The notes: a model not told the origin generated them from the letters alone. A stretch of DNA of 64,000 nt from Luethyella okanaganae (GCF_042660285.1 NZ_JBHSTP010000001.1:1364001-1428000), one strand, 5' to 3'. Numbered from the stretch's first letter, positions 52,665 to 61,955 are shown. Program-made: numbers and translations.

Positions 52665-53869
52665 GCGTTCCCTCCAGCCGGACCAGGCACTGCTGGGATC
52701 CAGGCGATCACTTCGAATCGGTTCTGCGGCGTCGGACCGGCCGTGAGAGTGCCTCCGGCCAGCGCCGCGCGCTCCCGCATCCCGGGGATGCCGTGGCCGA
52801 CACCCGCTCCGGCGGCGTGCGGGTGACGAGGGGGGAAGGCGATCGCGCTCGAGACGACCAGGTGTAGGCCGTTGGCGCGCCAGACGAGGTCGAGCATCAC
52901 AGGTCGGTTCTGGTCGCCATGCCTCAACGCGTTCGTCAGCGCCTCTTGGACGATGCGGTACACCGCGATCTGATGTCCGGCCGTGAGCGGCACCGGGAGC
53001 CCCTCGTGGCGCACCTCGACGGTGAGCCCTGTGGCGCGGAGCTGATCGACGAGTCGGTCGAGGTCGGCGATCGTGGGTTGCGGTCCCTCGGCCTCGCTGT
53101 GCCGCAACTCGGCGAGCAGCAGGCGCACATCGGCGAGGGCCTCACGGGCCGTGCTCGAGATGGTCGATAGGGCGTCGCCCGCCACCGCCGGTGAGTTCTG
53201 CGCCGCATAGCGTGCGCCGTCGGCCTGGGCGATCACGACAGCCAGCGAGTGCGCGACGACATCGTGCATGTCCCGGGCTATGCGGTTCCGCTCCTGCTCG
53301 ACGACCACGGCGTACTGTGCGCGCTCCTGCTGACGCTGCGCCTCGAGCTGCTGCTGCCTGCTCTCCTTGGACGCTCGACGGGTGCGCGCGAGCAAGCCGA
53401 GCGTCCACGACAGCGTGAGCAGTGCGATCGCGGCGACGATCATGAGGAGGAACCCGAGCACGGTCGACATCGCGTTGACGCCGAAGGGGTTCTCGGAGCG
53501 AACGAGCGGCAGGAGGATCGCGAGGTAGGCTCCGGCGATGACGGCTCCGACCCCCGCGGAGATCAGGCCTAGCATACGCACGACCCGTTCGCCGTATGCT
53601 CCCGTCGCGTAGAGAACGGCGAGGATCGCCATGTCTGCGGCCTGGAGGTCGCTCAGAAACGCCATCTGCAGAAACGCACCGAGCCAGGCCGTCGCGAGCG
53701 AGAGGACGGGCGATAGCCGCCGGATCGAGAGCGCCGTGGACAGCACGAGCACGACGATGCCGTCCCGAGGGGTGCTGACCATCGTGATCGGCCCGATCAG
53801 CAGCAGAAACAGCGATCCGACGACGATGTCGACGGCGAGCTGGGATCCTTCGAGCTTGCGCAGCAACAT
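52661..53869 (-). CDS. Sensor histidine kinase (HisKA_3 type)
   Basis: A 402-residue kinase with five to six helices in residues 12-160 and almost no extracytoplasmic domain. H202 is the phosphoacceptor in RNRIARDMHDVVAHSLAVVI. Further: a Gln-rich coiled linker (SRQQQLEAQRQQERAQYAVV), N box VQEALTNALRHGD and G2 GVGHGIPGMRERAALAGGTL. ATG begins 4 nt beyond the era stop, so it is probably transcribed from the era operon as well as any local promoter. The minimal sensor suits detection of membrane-active agents through the membrane or an ABC partner. Confidence 0.92.
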   Translation of the reverse strand: MLLRKLEGSQLAVDIVVGSLFLLLIGPITMVSTPRDGIVVLVLSTALSIRRLSPVLSLATAWLGAFLQMAFLSDLQAADMAILAVLYATGAYGERVVRMLGLISAGVGAVIAGAYLAILLPLVRSENPFGVNAMSTVLGFLLMIVAAIALLTLSWTLGLLARTRRASKESRQQQLEAQRQQERAQYAVVVEQERNRIARDMHDVVAHSLAVVIAQADGARYAAQNSPAVAGDALSTISSTAREALADVRLLLAELRHSEAEGPQPTIADLDRLVDQLRATGLTVEVRHEGLPVPLTAGHQIAVYRIVQEALTNALRHGDQNRPVMLDLVWRANGLHLVVSSAIAFPPRHPHAAGAGVGHGIPGMRERAALAGGTLTAGPTPQNRFEVIAWIPAVPGPAGGNA

Positions 53870-53872
53870 GGT

Positions 53873-54772
53873 CTAGAAGCCGAGGCGTCCGAGCTGTTTC
53901 GGATCGCGCTGCCAGTCCTTGGCGACCTTCACCCGTAACGACAGAAAGACCTTCTTGCCGACGAGACCTTCGATCTGCTGACGTGCACGGGCACCGACCT
54001 CCTTCAGGCGGCTGCCCGACTTGCCGATGATGATGCCCTTCTGGCTGTCTCGTTCAACAAATAGGTTGGCGTAGATCTCCAGCAGCTCTTGGTCGTCGCG
54101 TTCGATCATGTCGTCGATCGTGACGGCGATCGAGTGGGGAAGCTCGTCGGTGACGCCCTCCAACGCTGCCTCCCTGATGAACTCGGCGATACGTTCCTCG
54201 ATGCCTTCGTCCGTGACGGTCTCGGCAGGGTACAGCGGGCGCGTCGAGGTGGGGAGCAGACGGAGCAGTTCCTTCGTCAGGGTGTCCAGCTGAATATTGT
54301 TCACAGCCGAGATCGGGACGATCGCCTCCCACTCGCGTAGCTCGGCTACCGCGAGCAGCTGGGCGGCGACCTGCGACTTCGATGTGGCGTCGATCTTCGT
54401 CACGATCGCGACCTTCTTCGCGCGCGGAAACTCGTCGAGCTGCTGATTGATGAACCTGTCGCCAGGGCCGATCGGCTCATTCGCCGGGAAACACAAGCCG
54501 ATCACATCGACATCGCCGAGGGTCGACTGCACGAGACTGTTCAGCCGCTCGCCGAGCAGGGTGCGCGGACGGTGGATGCCCGGGGTGTCGACGAGGATGA
54601 GCTGGCCCTCCCCCCGGTGCACGATGCCGCGGATCGCACGCCGCGTCGTCTGCGGCTTCGAACTCGTGATCGCCACCTTCTCGCCAACGAGAGCGTTCGT
54701 CAACGTCGATTTGCCGACATTGGGCCGCCCGACGAACGAGACGAACCCCGCGCGATACTCGCTGTCAGTCAC
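53873..54772 (-). CDS. era: GTPase Era
   Basis: A 299-residue GTPase aiding 16S rRNA maturation and 30S assembly. G1 FVGRPNVGKSTLTNAL, G3 LVDTPGIHRPRTLLGERLN, G4 ATKID-like VTKIDATS, then a C-terminal KH domain with the GIIIGKSGSRLKEVGARARQ signature. GTG start at 54772 with AAGGAG about 10 nt upstream; it overlaps the CNNM-gene stop by 8 nt. Confidence 0.95.
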   Translation of the reverse strand: MTDSEYRAGFVSFVGRPNVGKSTLTNALVGEKVAITSSKPQTTRRAIRGIVHRGEGQLILVDTPGIHRPRTLLGERLNSLVQSTLGDVDVIGLCFPANEPIGPGDRFINQQLDEFPRAKKVAIVTKIDATSKSQVAAQLLAVAELREWEAIVPISAVNNIQLDTLTKELLRLLPTSTRPLYPAETVTDEGIEERIAEFIREAALEGVTDELPHSIAVTIDDMIERDDQELLEIYANLFVERDSQKGIIIGKSGSRLKEVGARARQQIEGLVGKKVFLSLRVKVAKDWQRDPKQLGRLGF

Positions 54773-56084
54773 GATGCTGTGCTCCTTCGTCGCCGTTCGT
54801 TTCGAGAAATGCCGTCTGGGCGTCGATAAGCGCTTCATCGCGTTCGACAAGCACGGTGCTGATGCGCTTGCGCCGGCCTTCCGTCCGCTCCGCTGTGAGC
54901 ACGAGCCCGCTCGTGGTCACAGCGGAGCCGGACACCGGCAGCCTACCCAGTGTTTTGGCGAGAAGACCGCCGACCGAATCGACGTCGTCATCGTCGAGCT
55001 CCAGTCCGAAGAGCTCGCCCAGTTCGTCGACGGGCAGCCGCGCACTCACCCGGTAGTGCCCGCCACCGAGCTCCTCGATCTCGACGACCTCGCGATCGTA
55101 CTCGTCGGAGATGTCTCCGACGAGCTCCTCGATGAGGTCTTCGAGGGTCACGAGTCCGGCGATCCCGCCGTACTCGTCGACGACCATCGCCAGGTGGTTC
55201 GACTCGAGCTGCATCTGCCGCAGCAGTTCGTCGGCCTTCTTCGACTCGGGCACGAAGAGCGCCGGACGGGCGAGCTCAGACACCGTGATGTGCTCGGCAT
55301 CGATCGGCCGCTCGTAGCTGAGCTTCGCGACATCTCGCAGGTAGAGGATGCCGAGGACGTCGTCGACCTCCCCTGCCATGACCGGCATACGGGAGACCCC
55401 TGTGCTCAGGAAGAGTCCCATCCCCAGCCCGATACCGGCCGATCCCGGAATCGTGACCATGTCGGTGCGAGGAATCATGAGTTCACGCACGACCGTGTCA
55501 TTGAACTCGAAGATCGAGTGGATGAGCTCCCGGTCGTCCTCCTCGAGCACGTCGAGCTCCGTCGCCTCGTCGACCATGCTGAGCAATTGCTCCTCCGATG
55601 CGAAGGTGCCGAGCTTGGGCCGCCCGGGGGTGACCCGGTTGCCGAGCGCGACGAGCGCATTCGCGACCGGGCCGAGCAGCACGCGCAGGAAGTGCACGAG
55701 CGGCGCCGTGAGCCTCAGGATGATCTCGGAGTTCGCCCGGCCGACGCTGCGCGGGCTCGCGCCGACGAGCACGAACGACACGGCAGTCATGATGAGCGCG
55801 GAGAGCAGCAGTGCGATCCAGAGCTCTTCGACCGTGAACGCGAACACCAGGGTGACGAGCACCGCCGCAGTGGTCTCGGCGATGATGCGCATGAAGCCGA
55901 CGGCGTTGAGATGCGCGCCGGGTTCCCCCGCGATGGCCCTCAGGGACTTCGCGGCCCGCGAGCTCTCGGCGAGTTCGGCGATATCGGCTCGCGACCGCGC
56001 GGTGATGGCGGAATCGACCGCTGCCATGAGCCCTCCGAAAGCCACGAGAAGGAAGGCGACGACGATGAAGAGGGCGATCATCAT
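54765..56084 (-). CDS. CNNM/CorC-family membrane protein (hemolysin-like)
   Basis: A 439-residue protein with an N-terminal CNNM (DUF21) membrane domain of three to four helices, in which SPRSVGRAN replaces the usual P-K motif. Two CBS domains follow: VVRELMIPRTDMVTIP (first) and the segment from ITVSELARPALFVPESKKAD (second) with MVVDEYGGIAGLVTLEDLIE. A C-terminal CorC/HlyC domain has YRVSARLPVDELGELFGLEL. The family is linked to Mg2+ or Co2+ efflux. Placed between ybeY and era, as in most actinobacteria. Confidence 0.92.
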   Translation of the reverse strand: MMIALFIVVAFLLVAFGGLMAAVDSAITARSRADIAELAESSRAAKSLRAIAGEPGAHLNAVGFMRIIAETTAAVLVTLVFAFTVEELWIALLLSALIMTAVSFVLVGASPRSVGRANSEIILRLTAPLVHFLRVLLGPVANALVALGNRVTPGRPKLGTFASEEQLLSMVDEATELDVLEEDDRELIHSIFEFNDTVVRELMIPRTDMVTIPGSAGIGLGMGLFLSTGVSRMPVMAGEVDDVLGILYLRDVAKLSYERPIDAEHITVSELARPALFVPESKKADELLRQMQLESNHLAMVVDEYGGIAGLVTLEDLIEELVGDISDEYDREVVEIEELGGGHYRVSARLPVDELGELFGLELDDDDVDSVGGLLAKTLGRLPVSGSAVTTSGLVLTAERTEGRRKRISTVLVERDEALIDAQTAFLETNGDEGAQHRD

Positions 56085-56087
56085 CCG

Positions 56088-56549
56088 CTAACGTCTACGC
56101 TCCTGCACGGCGAAGCCCACGAGGATGTCCCGCTGGATGCCGAACATCTCCCTCTCCTCCGCCGCCTCGGCATGGTCGAAGCCGAGCAGGTGCAGAATGC
56201 CGTGAGTGGTCAGCAAGAGCAGCTCTTCGAGGGCGCTGTGGCCGGCCGCCTCTGCTTGCGCCTGCGCGACCTGTGGGCACAGGACGATGTCGCCGAGAAG
56301 GCCGGGAGGGGTCTGCATGTCCTCTGTGCCGGGACGGAGCTCGTCCATCGGAAAACTCAACACGTCCGTCGGGCCCGGTTCGTCCATCCACTGCACATGG
56401 AGCTGCTCCATGGCGCCCTCGTCGACGAGCACGATCGCGAGCTCGGCGTCGGGGTGCACATGCATCGCGTCGAGGGCGAAGACGGCGAGCCGCTGGATGG
56501 CGGCCTCATCGACCTCGATCGCGGACTCGTTGTTGATCTCGATGCTCAT
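56088..56549 (-). CDS. ybeY: Endoribonuclease YbeY
   Basis: A 153-residue zinc-dependent RNase for rRNA 3'-end maturation and quality control. The metal site is HGILHLLGFDHAEAAEEREM (three His in H-x3-H-x5-H). Upstream are QWMDEPGPTDVLSFPMDEL, the conserved substrate strand, and LGDIVLCPQVAQAQA. Starts 11 nt after phoH and precedes the CNNM gene by 3 nt. Confidence 0.95.
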   Translation of the reverse strand: MSIEINNESAIEVDEAAIQRLAVFALDAMHVHPDAELAIVLVDEGAMEQLHVQWMDEPGPTDVLSFPMDELRPGTEDMQTPPGLLGDIVLCPQVAQAQAEAAGHSALEELLLLTTHGILHLLGFDHAEAAEEREMFGIQRDILVGFAVQERRR

Positions 56550-56560
56550 GATCCGACCTC

Positions 56561-57655
56561 TCAGAAACGGGGGCCGCGCTTGGGCAGGCGATCACGCGGC
56601 GCGGAGCCGCGCCGTTCCGCACGATTCGCGAACTCACGGGCCTCTTCTCGCTCGAACCGTTGCGCCTGCTTCTGGGCATCGTAGTCGGTATAGGCGTCGA
56701 CGATACGGCCCACGAGGGAGTGACGCACGACGTCTTCGCTCGTGAGAAGCGCGAAATGGATGTCGTCGATGTTGTCGAGCACCCGGGTGACCAGACGCAG
56801 ACCGGATGCTCCCATCGGCAGGTCCACCTGGGTGATGTCGCCCGTGACGACCATCTTCGATCCGAAACCGAGACGGGTGAGGAACATCTTCATCTGCTCT
56901 GGCGTGGTGTTCTGCGCCTCGTCGAGCACGACGAAGGAGTCGTTGAGGGTACGACCGCGCATGTAGGCGAGCGGCGCGACCTCGACTGTTCCCGCCGCGA
57001 GCAGCTTGGGCACGAGCTCGGGATCCATCATCTCGTTGAGCGCGTCATAGAGCGGGCGCAGGTAGGGGTCGATCTTGTCGGTGAGGGTGCCGGGCAGGAA
57101 GCCCAGCCGTTCGCCGGCCTCGACGGCCGGCCGCGTGAGGATGATGCGGTTGACCTCCTTGCGCTGCAGTGCCTGCACGGCCTTCGCCATGGCGAGATAG
57201 GTCTTGCCCGTTCCGGCCGGACCGATGCCGAACACGATGGTGCTCTCGTCGATCGCGTCGACGTATTTCTTCTGGCCGAGCGTCTTCGGCCGAATGCTCC
57301 TGCCCCGCGTGGTGAGGATGGCCTGGCTCAGAAGCTCGGAAGGGCTCGAGGAACTGTCGGCATCGAGCATCCTCGCCGAACTCGTCACCTCGACCGGACT
57401 GAGGTCTTGGCCGTTGCGCACCATCTGCTGAAGCTCCTCGATGAGACGGCGCACGGCGTCGACCTGGTCGGGCGAGCCGCTCACGGTGATGTCGTTGCCG
57501 CGCACGTGGACGGCGACAGCCGGATACTGTTTCTCGATCGTCGTCAGCAGACGGTCCTGGGGCCCGAGCAGGCGCACCATGGCGATGCCGTCGACGTGCA
57601 ATCTGGCCTCGGCAGGCACGGAGCCCGCACTGAATCGCTCGTCACTCGGAGCCAA
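56561..57655 (-). CDS. PhoH-family ATPase
   Basis: A 364-residue PhoH-like protein (YbeZ type), the usual partner of YbeY. N-terminal KH-like part VRLLGPQDRLLTTIEKQYPA, VHVRGNDITVSGSPDQV. ATPase core: Walker A FGIGPAGTGKTYLAMAKAVQ, ILTRPAVEAGERLGFLPGTL, Walker B SFVVLDEAQNTTPEQMKMFL, GFGSKMVVTGDITQVDLP. A TTG start at 57655 is chosen because GAGGAGGG lies 6 nt upstream and it overlaps the HIT stop; the track-length frame further up is antisense to nothing real. The C-terminal Arg-rich tail may bind RNA. Confidence 0.92.
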   Translation of the reverse strand: MAPSDERFSAGSVPAEARLHVDGIAMVRLLGPQDRLLTTIEKQYPAVAVHVRGNDITVSGSPDQVDAVRRLIEELQQMVRNGQDLSPVEVTSSARMLDADSSSSPSELLSQAILTTRGRSIRPKTLGQKKYVDAIDESTIVFGIGPAGTGKTYLAMAKAVQALQRKEVNRIILTRPAVEAGERLGFLPGTLTDKIDPYLRPLYDALNEMMDPELVPKLLAAGTVEVAPLAYMRGRTLNDSFVVLDEAQNTTPEQMKMFLTRLGFGSKMVVTGDITQVDLPMGASGLRLVTRVLDNIDDIHFALLTSEDVVRHSLVGRIVDAYTDYDAQKQAQRFEREEAREFANRAERRGSAPRDRLPKRGPRF

Positions 57656-58034
57656 GCGAACCCTCCTCGAGTCTTCCAGCGAGCACATGGGCATGCACGT
57701 GGAAGACGGTCTGTCCGGCGTTCGCGCCGGTGTTGAAGATGAGCCGGAACTGGCCGCCGGCCTCGACGGCCGCCACATCCGTCGCGACGGCGACGAGTTC
57801 GGCGAGAAGCGCCGGGTCACCGGCTGCGAGTTCGACGACATCGCGATACTGCTCGGTCTTCGGAGTGACGATCACGTGCACGGGCGCTTTCGGCGCGACG
57901 TCCTTGAACGCGATCACCCGGTCGGTCTCGGCGACGATCGTCGCCGGAATCTCCCGGGCGATGATGCGGCTGAAGACAGATGGCTCGGAATTCGTCGAAA
58001 CGGGATTCGCTGGGATCGCGCCGGAGGAGGACAT
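57642..58034 (-). CDS. HIT-family (histidine triad) protein
   Basis: A 130-residue HINT-type nucleotide hydrolase. The triad is FHVHAHVLAG near the C-terminus; VFSRIIAREIPATIVAETDR, FKDVAPKAPVHVIVTPK and RLIFNTGANAGQTVFHVH are typical. Likely hydrolyses adenosine phosphoramidates; the physiological substrate is unknown. Sits between rsmE and phoH, the normal actinobacterial position, overlapping the phoH start by 14 nt. Confidence 0.93.
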   Translation of the reverse strand: MSSSGAIPANPVSTNSEPSVFSRIIAREIPATIVAETDRVIAFKDVAPKAPVHVIVTPKTEQYRDVVELAAGDPALLAELVAVATDVAAVEAGGQFRLIFNTGANAGQTVFHVHAHVLAGRLEEGSLGSE

Positions 58035-58053
58035 AGCTCTATCTTAAGCGGCG

Positions 58054-58794
58054 CTACCAGCGTGCCAGCCGAACGTTGAGCACGGATATCGCGGCGGGTC
58101 CCGCCGTCGAAGTGCGCAGCACGGTCCCACCCAAGCGCACGCGTGCGGCGCCGGCGGCCGCGAACGCGTCGAGTTCCGCCGGCGCGATGCCGCCTTCCGG
58201 GCCGACGACGAGCACGATGTCCCGGTCGTCGCGCTCGAACGCGAACTCGGTGATGGCGAGGTCAGCGGCCGGGTCGAGCACGAGGAGGTGCGCGTCAGCG
58301 GCGAGGGCGGCCAGCTGCGCGGTCGAGTGCAGTCCGGCCACGACGGGCAGCCAGGCCCGGATCGACTGTTTCGTCGCCTCTCGCACGATGCTCGCCCAGC
58401 GTTCGCGACCCTTGGCGACCTTCTGTCCCTCCCAGCGCGAGACCGAGCGCCGCGCCAGCCAGGGGATGACCGCGTCGACGCCCAGTTCCGTCGCCGCCTG
58501 AACACCGAGTTCGTCGCGATCACCTTTGGCCAGTGCCTGCGCAAGCACGAGCCGTGGCGACGGCGCCTGGACGTTCTCAACGACGCTGGCCTCGATCACG
58601 AGCTCGCCCGCGTCCGCACGCACGACGGGTCCCGTGGCGACGAGGCCGCGTCCATTGCCGATCGAAACCGTCTCTCCCACGCGGATACGGTTGACGGTCA
58701 CCGCATGTTTCGCCTCGGCACCGACCACCGAGACGACCCCGCCGCTCTCGACCGCGTCGGCCTCGAGGTCTTCTCGGAGAAAGAATGAGCTCAC
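58054..58794 (-). CDS. rsmE: 16S rRNA (uracil-1498-N3)-methyltransferase
   Basis: A 246-residue SPOUT methyltransferase. The N-terminal PUA-like part starts VSSFFLREDLEADAV. SPOUT features: ALAKGDRDELGVQAATELGV, RWASIVREATKQSIRAWLP, and the knot VLVVGPEGGIAPAELDAF and RLGGTVLRTSTAGPAAISVL. GTG at 58794 fits the family start; an ATG at 58806 adds four residues. It is separated from dnaJ by about 300 nt, wider than usual for this operon. Confidence 0.93.
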   Translation of the reverse strand: MSSFFLREDLEADAVESGGVVSVVGAEAKHAVTVNRIRVGETVSIGNGRGLVATGPVVRADAGELVIEASVVENVQAPSPRLVLAQALAKGDRDELGVQAATELGVDAVIPWLARRSVSRWEGQKVAKGRERWASIVREATKQSIRAWLPVVAGLHSTAQLAALAADAHLLVLDPAADLAITEFAFERDDRDIVLVVGPEGGIAPAELDAFAAAGAARVRLGGTVLRTSTAGPAAISVLNVRLARW

Positions 58795-59103
58795 ACATAG
58801 GAACATAGCCGCTGAGAACCTCGTCCGGGCTCACTCAGGTGCACAGCGACGCGCCTCTCACCAGGCTTGGTACGAGCCCGCGCCGCTTCCCCGGCCCATC
58901 CGCGCACCGTGTCGGAGGGACGCGATCGGCAGCGATCCAGGCCGGCCTGACCGAGACGCTCCGGCAGCTGCTCACCGATCACGGTCATCCGTCGCAGGAC
59001 GCCGGGATCGCTCGCCGCCTCGACGCGTCGGATCAGCTCGTCTCCTGCCGATCGAGATCGTGAGCACTCCCAGCCGGATGGGGCCGCCTGCCGTCACAGA
59101 GAA
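58795..59103. other. 309-nt gap between dnaJ and rsmE, no gene assigned
   Basis: A minus-strand frame (58791-58988, start ATG without ribosome-binding site) reads through ELIRRVEAASDPGVLRRMTV-like sequence upstream, then ERLGQ and SDTVRGWAGEAA. This looks protein-like but matches no family I can name. It may be a decayed gene inserted in the conserved hrcA-dnaJ-rsmE order. No RNA or terminator is obvious. Confidence 0.4.
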
Positions 59104-60210
59104 TCAGCCGAGGAACCGATCGCGCAGCTTGGCGAAGAGACCCTGCTGGAAGTGCGACAGGGTCGGTGGCGGCTGCTTGTGGCTCTTCGCGAATTGCTCG
59201 ATGAGGTCGCGCTCCCTGCCGCTGAGCTTCGACGGCGTGACCACCTGCACCCCGATCTTGAGGTCGCCGCGACCGTTGCCGCGTAGTCTGGTGACACCGC
59301 GGTCCTTGATCGTGATCACATCGGCGCTCTGCACCCCTTGGCGCAGTTCGATGGCCACGTCGCCGTCGAGGGCGTGCACCGTCGCGGTCGTGCCGAGGAT
59401 CGCATCCGTCATCGGCACCTCGATCGTCGCGAGCAGATCGTCGCCGTCGCGGCTGAACACCTCGTGATGACGCACCTTCATCTCGAGGTAGAGATCGCCG
59501 TTGGGTCCGCCAGCTGGACCGGCCTCACCGCTGCCCGGCATCTGCAGGCGCACGCCCGTGTCGACTCCGGCGGGGATGTCGACGGGCACCGTGCGGCGGG
59601 CGCGCACCCTGCCCTGACCCTGACAGGTGACGCACGGGGTCGCGATGACCGTCCCATAGCCACGGCAGGTGCCGCATGGGCTCGACGTCATGACGTTCCC
59701 GAGCAGCGATCGTACGGCTCGCTGGATGCTCCCCGTTCCGTGACAGATGTCGCAGGTGACCGGCGACGTTCCCGGCTGGCAGCACGAGCCATGACAGGTA
59801 TCGCACAGCACAGCCGTATCGACTTCGATCTCTCGGTGGGTGCCGAAGATGATCTCGTCGAGATCGACCTCGACCCGGATGAGCGCATCCTGGCCGCGCT
59901 CCCGGCGCGATCGGGGCCCACGGCGCCCCCCACCGCCTCCGCCGCCGAAGAAGGTCTCGAAGATGTCGCCGAAGCCGCCGAAATCCGCCCCTCCGAAACC
60001 GGCCTGACCACCGCCCATGTCGTACTGCTGGCGCTGCTTCGCGTCGCTCAGCACGTCATAGGCGTGCGTGACCTCCTTGAACCGCTCGGATGCCTCGGCG
60101 CCCGGGTTCACGTCGGGATGCAATTCGCGCGCCAGCCGCCGGTACGCCTTCTTGATCTCGTCTGTTGTCGCGTCGCGCGACACGCCGAGTACTTCGTAGT
60201 GGTCAGCCAC
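59104..60210 (-). CDS. dnaJ: Chaperone protein DnaJ
   Basis: A 368-residue type I Hsp40 (DnaJ2 type, following hrcA). J domain with HPD in LARELHPDVNPGAEASERFK; a Gly/Phe-rich linker (GGGQAGFGGADFGGFGDIFE); four zinc repeats CDTCHGSC, CDICHGTG, CGTCRGYG and CVTCQGQG, the first with Cys in place of the final Gly; then the substrate-binding C-terminal domains. GTG start (VADHYEVLGVSRDAT) with AAAGGAA upstream. Stimulates DnaK in protein folding. Controlled with hrcA through CIRCE. Confidence 0.95.
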   Translation of the reverse strand: MADHYEVLGVSRDATTDEIKKAYRRLARELHPDVNPGAEASERFKEVTHAYDVLSDAKQRQQYDMGGGQAGFGGADFGGFGDIFETFFGGGGGGGRRGPRSRRERGQDALIRVEVDLDEIIFGTHREIEVDTAVLCDTCHGSCCQPGTSPVTCDICHGTGSIQRAVRSLLGNVMTSSPCGTCRGYGTVIATPCVTCQGQGRVRARRTVPVDIPAGVDTGVRLQMPGSGEAGPAGGPNGDLYLEMKVRHHEVFSRDGDDLLATIEVPMTDAILGTTATVHALDGDVAIELRQGVQSADVITIKDRGVTRLRGNGRGDLKIGVQVVTPSKLSGRERDLIEQFAKSHKQPPPTLSHFQQGLFAKLRDRFLG

Positions 60211-60285
60211 TCCGGCCGTTCCTTTCCGGTCCCGATCGCGGCGCAGTACACACACATCTCATGTTCGGGACGACGTCGTTTCTCG

Positions 60286-61308
60286 CTAGTCTTCGCCCAG
60301 CAGCCTGGACAGGTACCGGGCGACGGCCCGGACCGCCGCCATGTTGTTCGAATAGTCCATCCTGGTCGGGCCGAGCACACCGAGACGCGACAACTCGCCA
60401 CCCAAAGAGGTATAGCCGCTCGTGAGCACAGAGGTCTCGGCCAGTCCGAACGCCGCGTTCTCGCGCCCGATACTCACAGAGACGCCATGCTGGTCCACAG
60501 CCATCTCGCCGAAGAGACGCAACAGCACGACCTGTTCTTCGATCGCCTCCATGACCAGGTAGACGCTTCCAGTGAAGTCCTCCTCCGTGCGCACCAGGTT
60601 CGCCGCTCCTGCCATCACGAGCTTCTCCTGCCGGTTCGCGAGCACCTGTTCGATCAAAGTCTCGGCGATGGCCGCGGCGAGCTCACGATTGTCGGCCGAA
60701 ACGAGCTCCGTGATGGTGCGCAGGCGTTCGGCTGCGTCCGTCATGTCCAGTCCGGAAAGCGCGACGTTGAGCCGTGCACGCAGATCGCCGAGCAGTTGCT
60801 CGTCGGCCGAATGCGGAGACTCGATGACACGCTGCTCCACCCGCCCGCTGTCGGTGATGAGCACGGAGAGCAGACGTGTCGGGCTGAGCGGCACCAGTTC
60901 GATGTGGCGTACCCTCGCACGGTTGAGCGAGGGATACTGGACCAGGGCGACCTGGTGGGTGAGCTGGGAGAGCAAACGAACGGTGCGCGCGAGCACCTCG
61001 TCGAGATCGGCCGCCTGACCGAGGAAGGTCTCGATCGCCTGCCGTTGCGCGGAGTTGAGTGGGCGCAGATCGGCGAGCTGGTCGACGAACAGGCGATAGC
61101 CCTTGTCGGTGGGAATACGGCCGGACGAGGTATGCGGGGCCGCGATCAGCTCCTCCTCCTCGAGAAGGGCCATGTCATTGCGGATGGTGGCCGCCGACAC
61201 TCCGAAGGCGTGACGTTCGACGATCGACTTGGATCCGACGGGCTCGCGCGACGCCACATAGTCCTGCACGATCACGCGCAGCACCTCGAGGCCGCGTTCA
61301 GAAACCAT
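60286..61308 (-). CDS. hrcA: Heat-inducible transcription repressor HrcA
   Basis: A 340-residue repressor of class I heat-shock genes. N-terminal winged helix: SERGLEVLRVIVQDYVASRE followed by PVGSKSIVERHAFGVSAATI, RNDMALLEEEELI. C-terminal GAF-like domain ends NNMAAVRAVARYLSRLLGED. ATG at 61308 is chosen because GAGGAGG precedes it by about 9 nt; the frame to 61332 would start 4 nt from the CIRCE operator and contain that ribosome-binding site. First gene of the hrcA-dnaJ operon, which HrcA represses at 61337-61363. Confidence 0.95.
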   Translation of the reverse strand: MVSERGLEVLRVIVQDYVASREPVGSKSIVERHAFGVSAATIRNDMALLEEEELIAAPHTSSGRIPTDKGYRLFVDQLADLRPLNSAQRQAIETFLGQAADLDEVLARTVRLLSQLTHQVALVQYPSLNRARVRHIELVPLSPTRLLSVLITDSGRVEQRVIESPHSADEQLLGDLRARLNVALSGLDMTDAAERLRTITELVSADNRELAAAIAETLIEQVLANRQEKLVMAGAANLVRTEEDFTGSVYLVMEAIEEQVVLLRLFGEMAVDQHGVSVSIGRENAAFGLAETSVLTSGYTSLGGELSRLGVLGPTRMDYSNNMAAVRAVARYLSRLLGED

Positions 61309-61336
61309 ACCCTGCGCCTCCTCGATCGTCATTCTG

Positions 61337-61363
61337 TTAGCACTCGTCGTATATGAGTGCTAA
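61337..61363. promoter_or_regulatory. CIRCE operator
   Basis: TTAGCACTC-N9-GAGTGCTAA, a perfect match to the HrcA-binding consensus, 28 nt upstream of the hrcA start. Indicates autorepression of the hrcA-dnaJ operon. Confidence 0.97.
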
Positions 61364-61517
61364 TCATACCGCGACATGCCGATCGGCAATCATTGCCCCA
61401 AAGTGTTTCTCGGCAGTACTTTAGGCATGTACCGCACGACGACCTTTGCGCGGTAAGACGGGCAGGCACTGTCCAATCGGCAACGTTGAAATGCACCATC
61501 GTCTGAAAGGCACGACA

Positions 61518-61955
61518 ATGAGCGATCCGAATTCGCAACAGCCTCCCCAAGACCCGAATCTCGGTCAGCAACCGCCACAGGTTCCGCCGCCGCAGCAACC
61601 AGTGCCTGGGGGGACCCCTGTCGTCGCCGCGCCGCTCACCCAGGCCGAGGACATCCAGTGGGCCTCATTCGCCCACCTCGGCGGGATCCTCGGCTTCCTG
61701 CCATCCCTCATCATCTGGCTCGTGTTCAAGGACCGCGGTCAGTTCACGAACGCCCAGGCTAAGGAAGCACTCAACTTCCAGATCACCATCCTGATCGCCT
61801 ATGTGGTCGGCTGGATCCTCACCTTCGTGCTCATCGGCGTCTTCGTCTATCTCGCAGCCTGGATCGTGAGCGTCATCTTCTCGATCATGGGCTTCCTGAA
61901 GGCCAAGGACGGACAGCCTTACCGTTATCCCTTCGCCCTGCGCCTGATCAAGTAA
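61518..61955 (+). CDS. DUF4870 domain-containing membrane protein
   Basis: A 145-residue protein: a Pro/Gln-rich cytoplasmic N-terminus (SQQPPQDPNLGQQPPQVPPP) and a DUF4870 domain with WASFAHLGGILGFLPSLIIW, FKDRGQFTNAQAKEALNFQI and three helices. It ends with KAKDGQPYRYPFALRLIK. The conserved A..ALNFQIT and the Y.YP tail define the family, whose function is unknown. ATG at 61518 with GAAAGG upstream. The paralogous gene 126 nt downstream suggests a tandem duplication. Confidence 0.88.
   Translation: MSDPNSQQPPQDPNLGQQPPQVPPPQQPVPGGTPVVAAPLTQAEDIQWASFAHLGGILGFLPSLIIWLVFKDRGQFTNAQAKEALNFQITILIAYVVGWILTFVLIGVFVYLAAWIVSVIFSIMGFLKAKDGQPYRYPFALRLIK

Noticed and set aside
54447..61356. Long plus-strand frames (745 codons at 54447, 672 codons at 59338) opposite the CNNM, dnaJ and hrcA genes
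   Set aside because: Shadow frames of strongly supported genes; the translations are His/Arg/Asp-rich without domain signatures.
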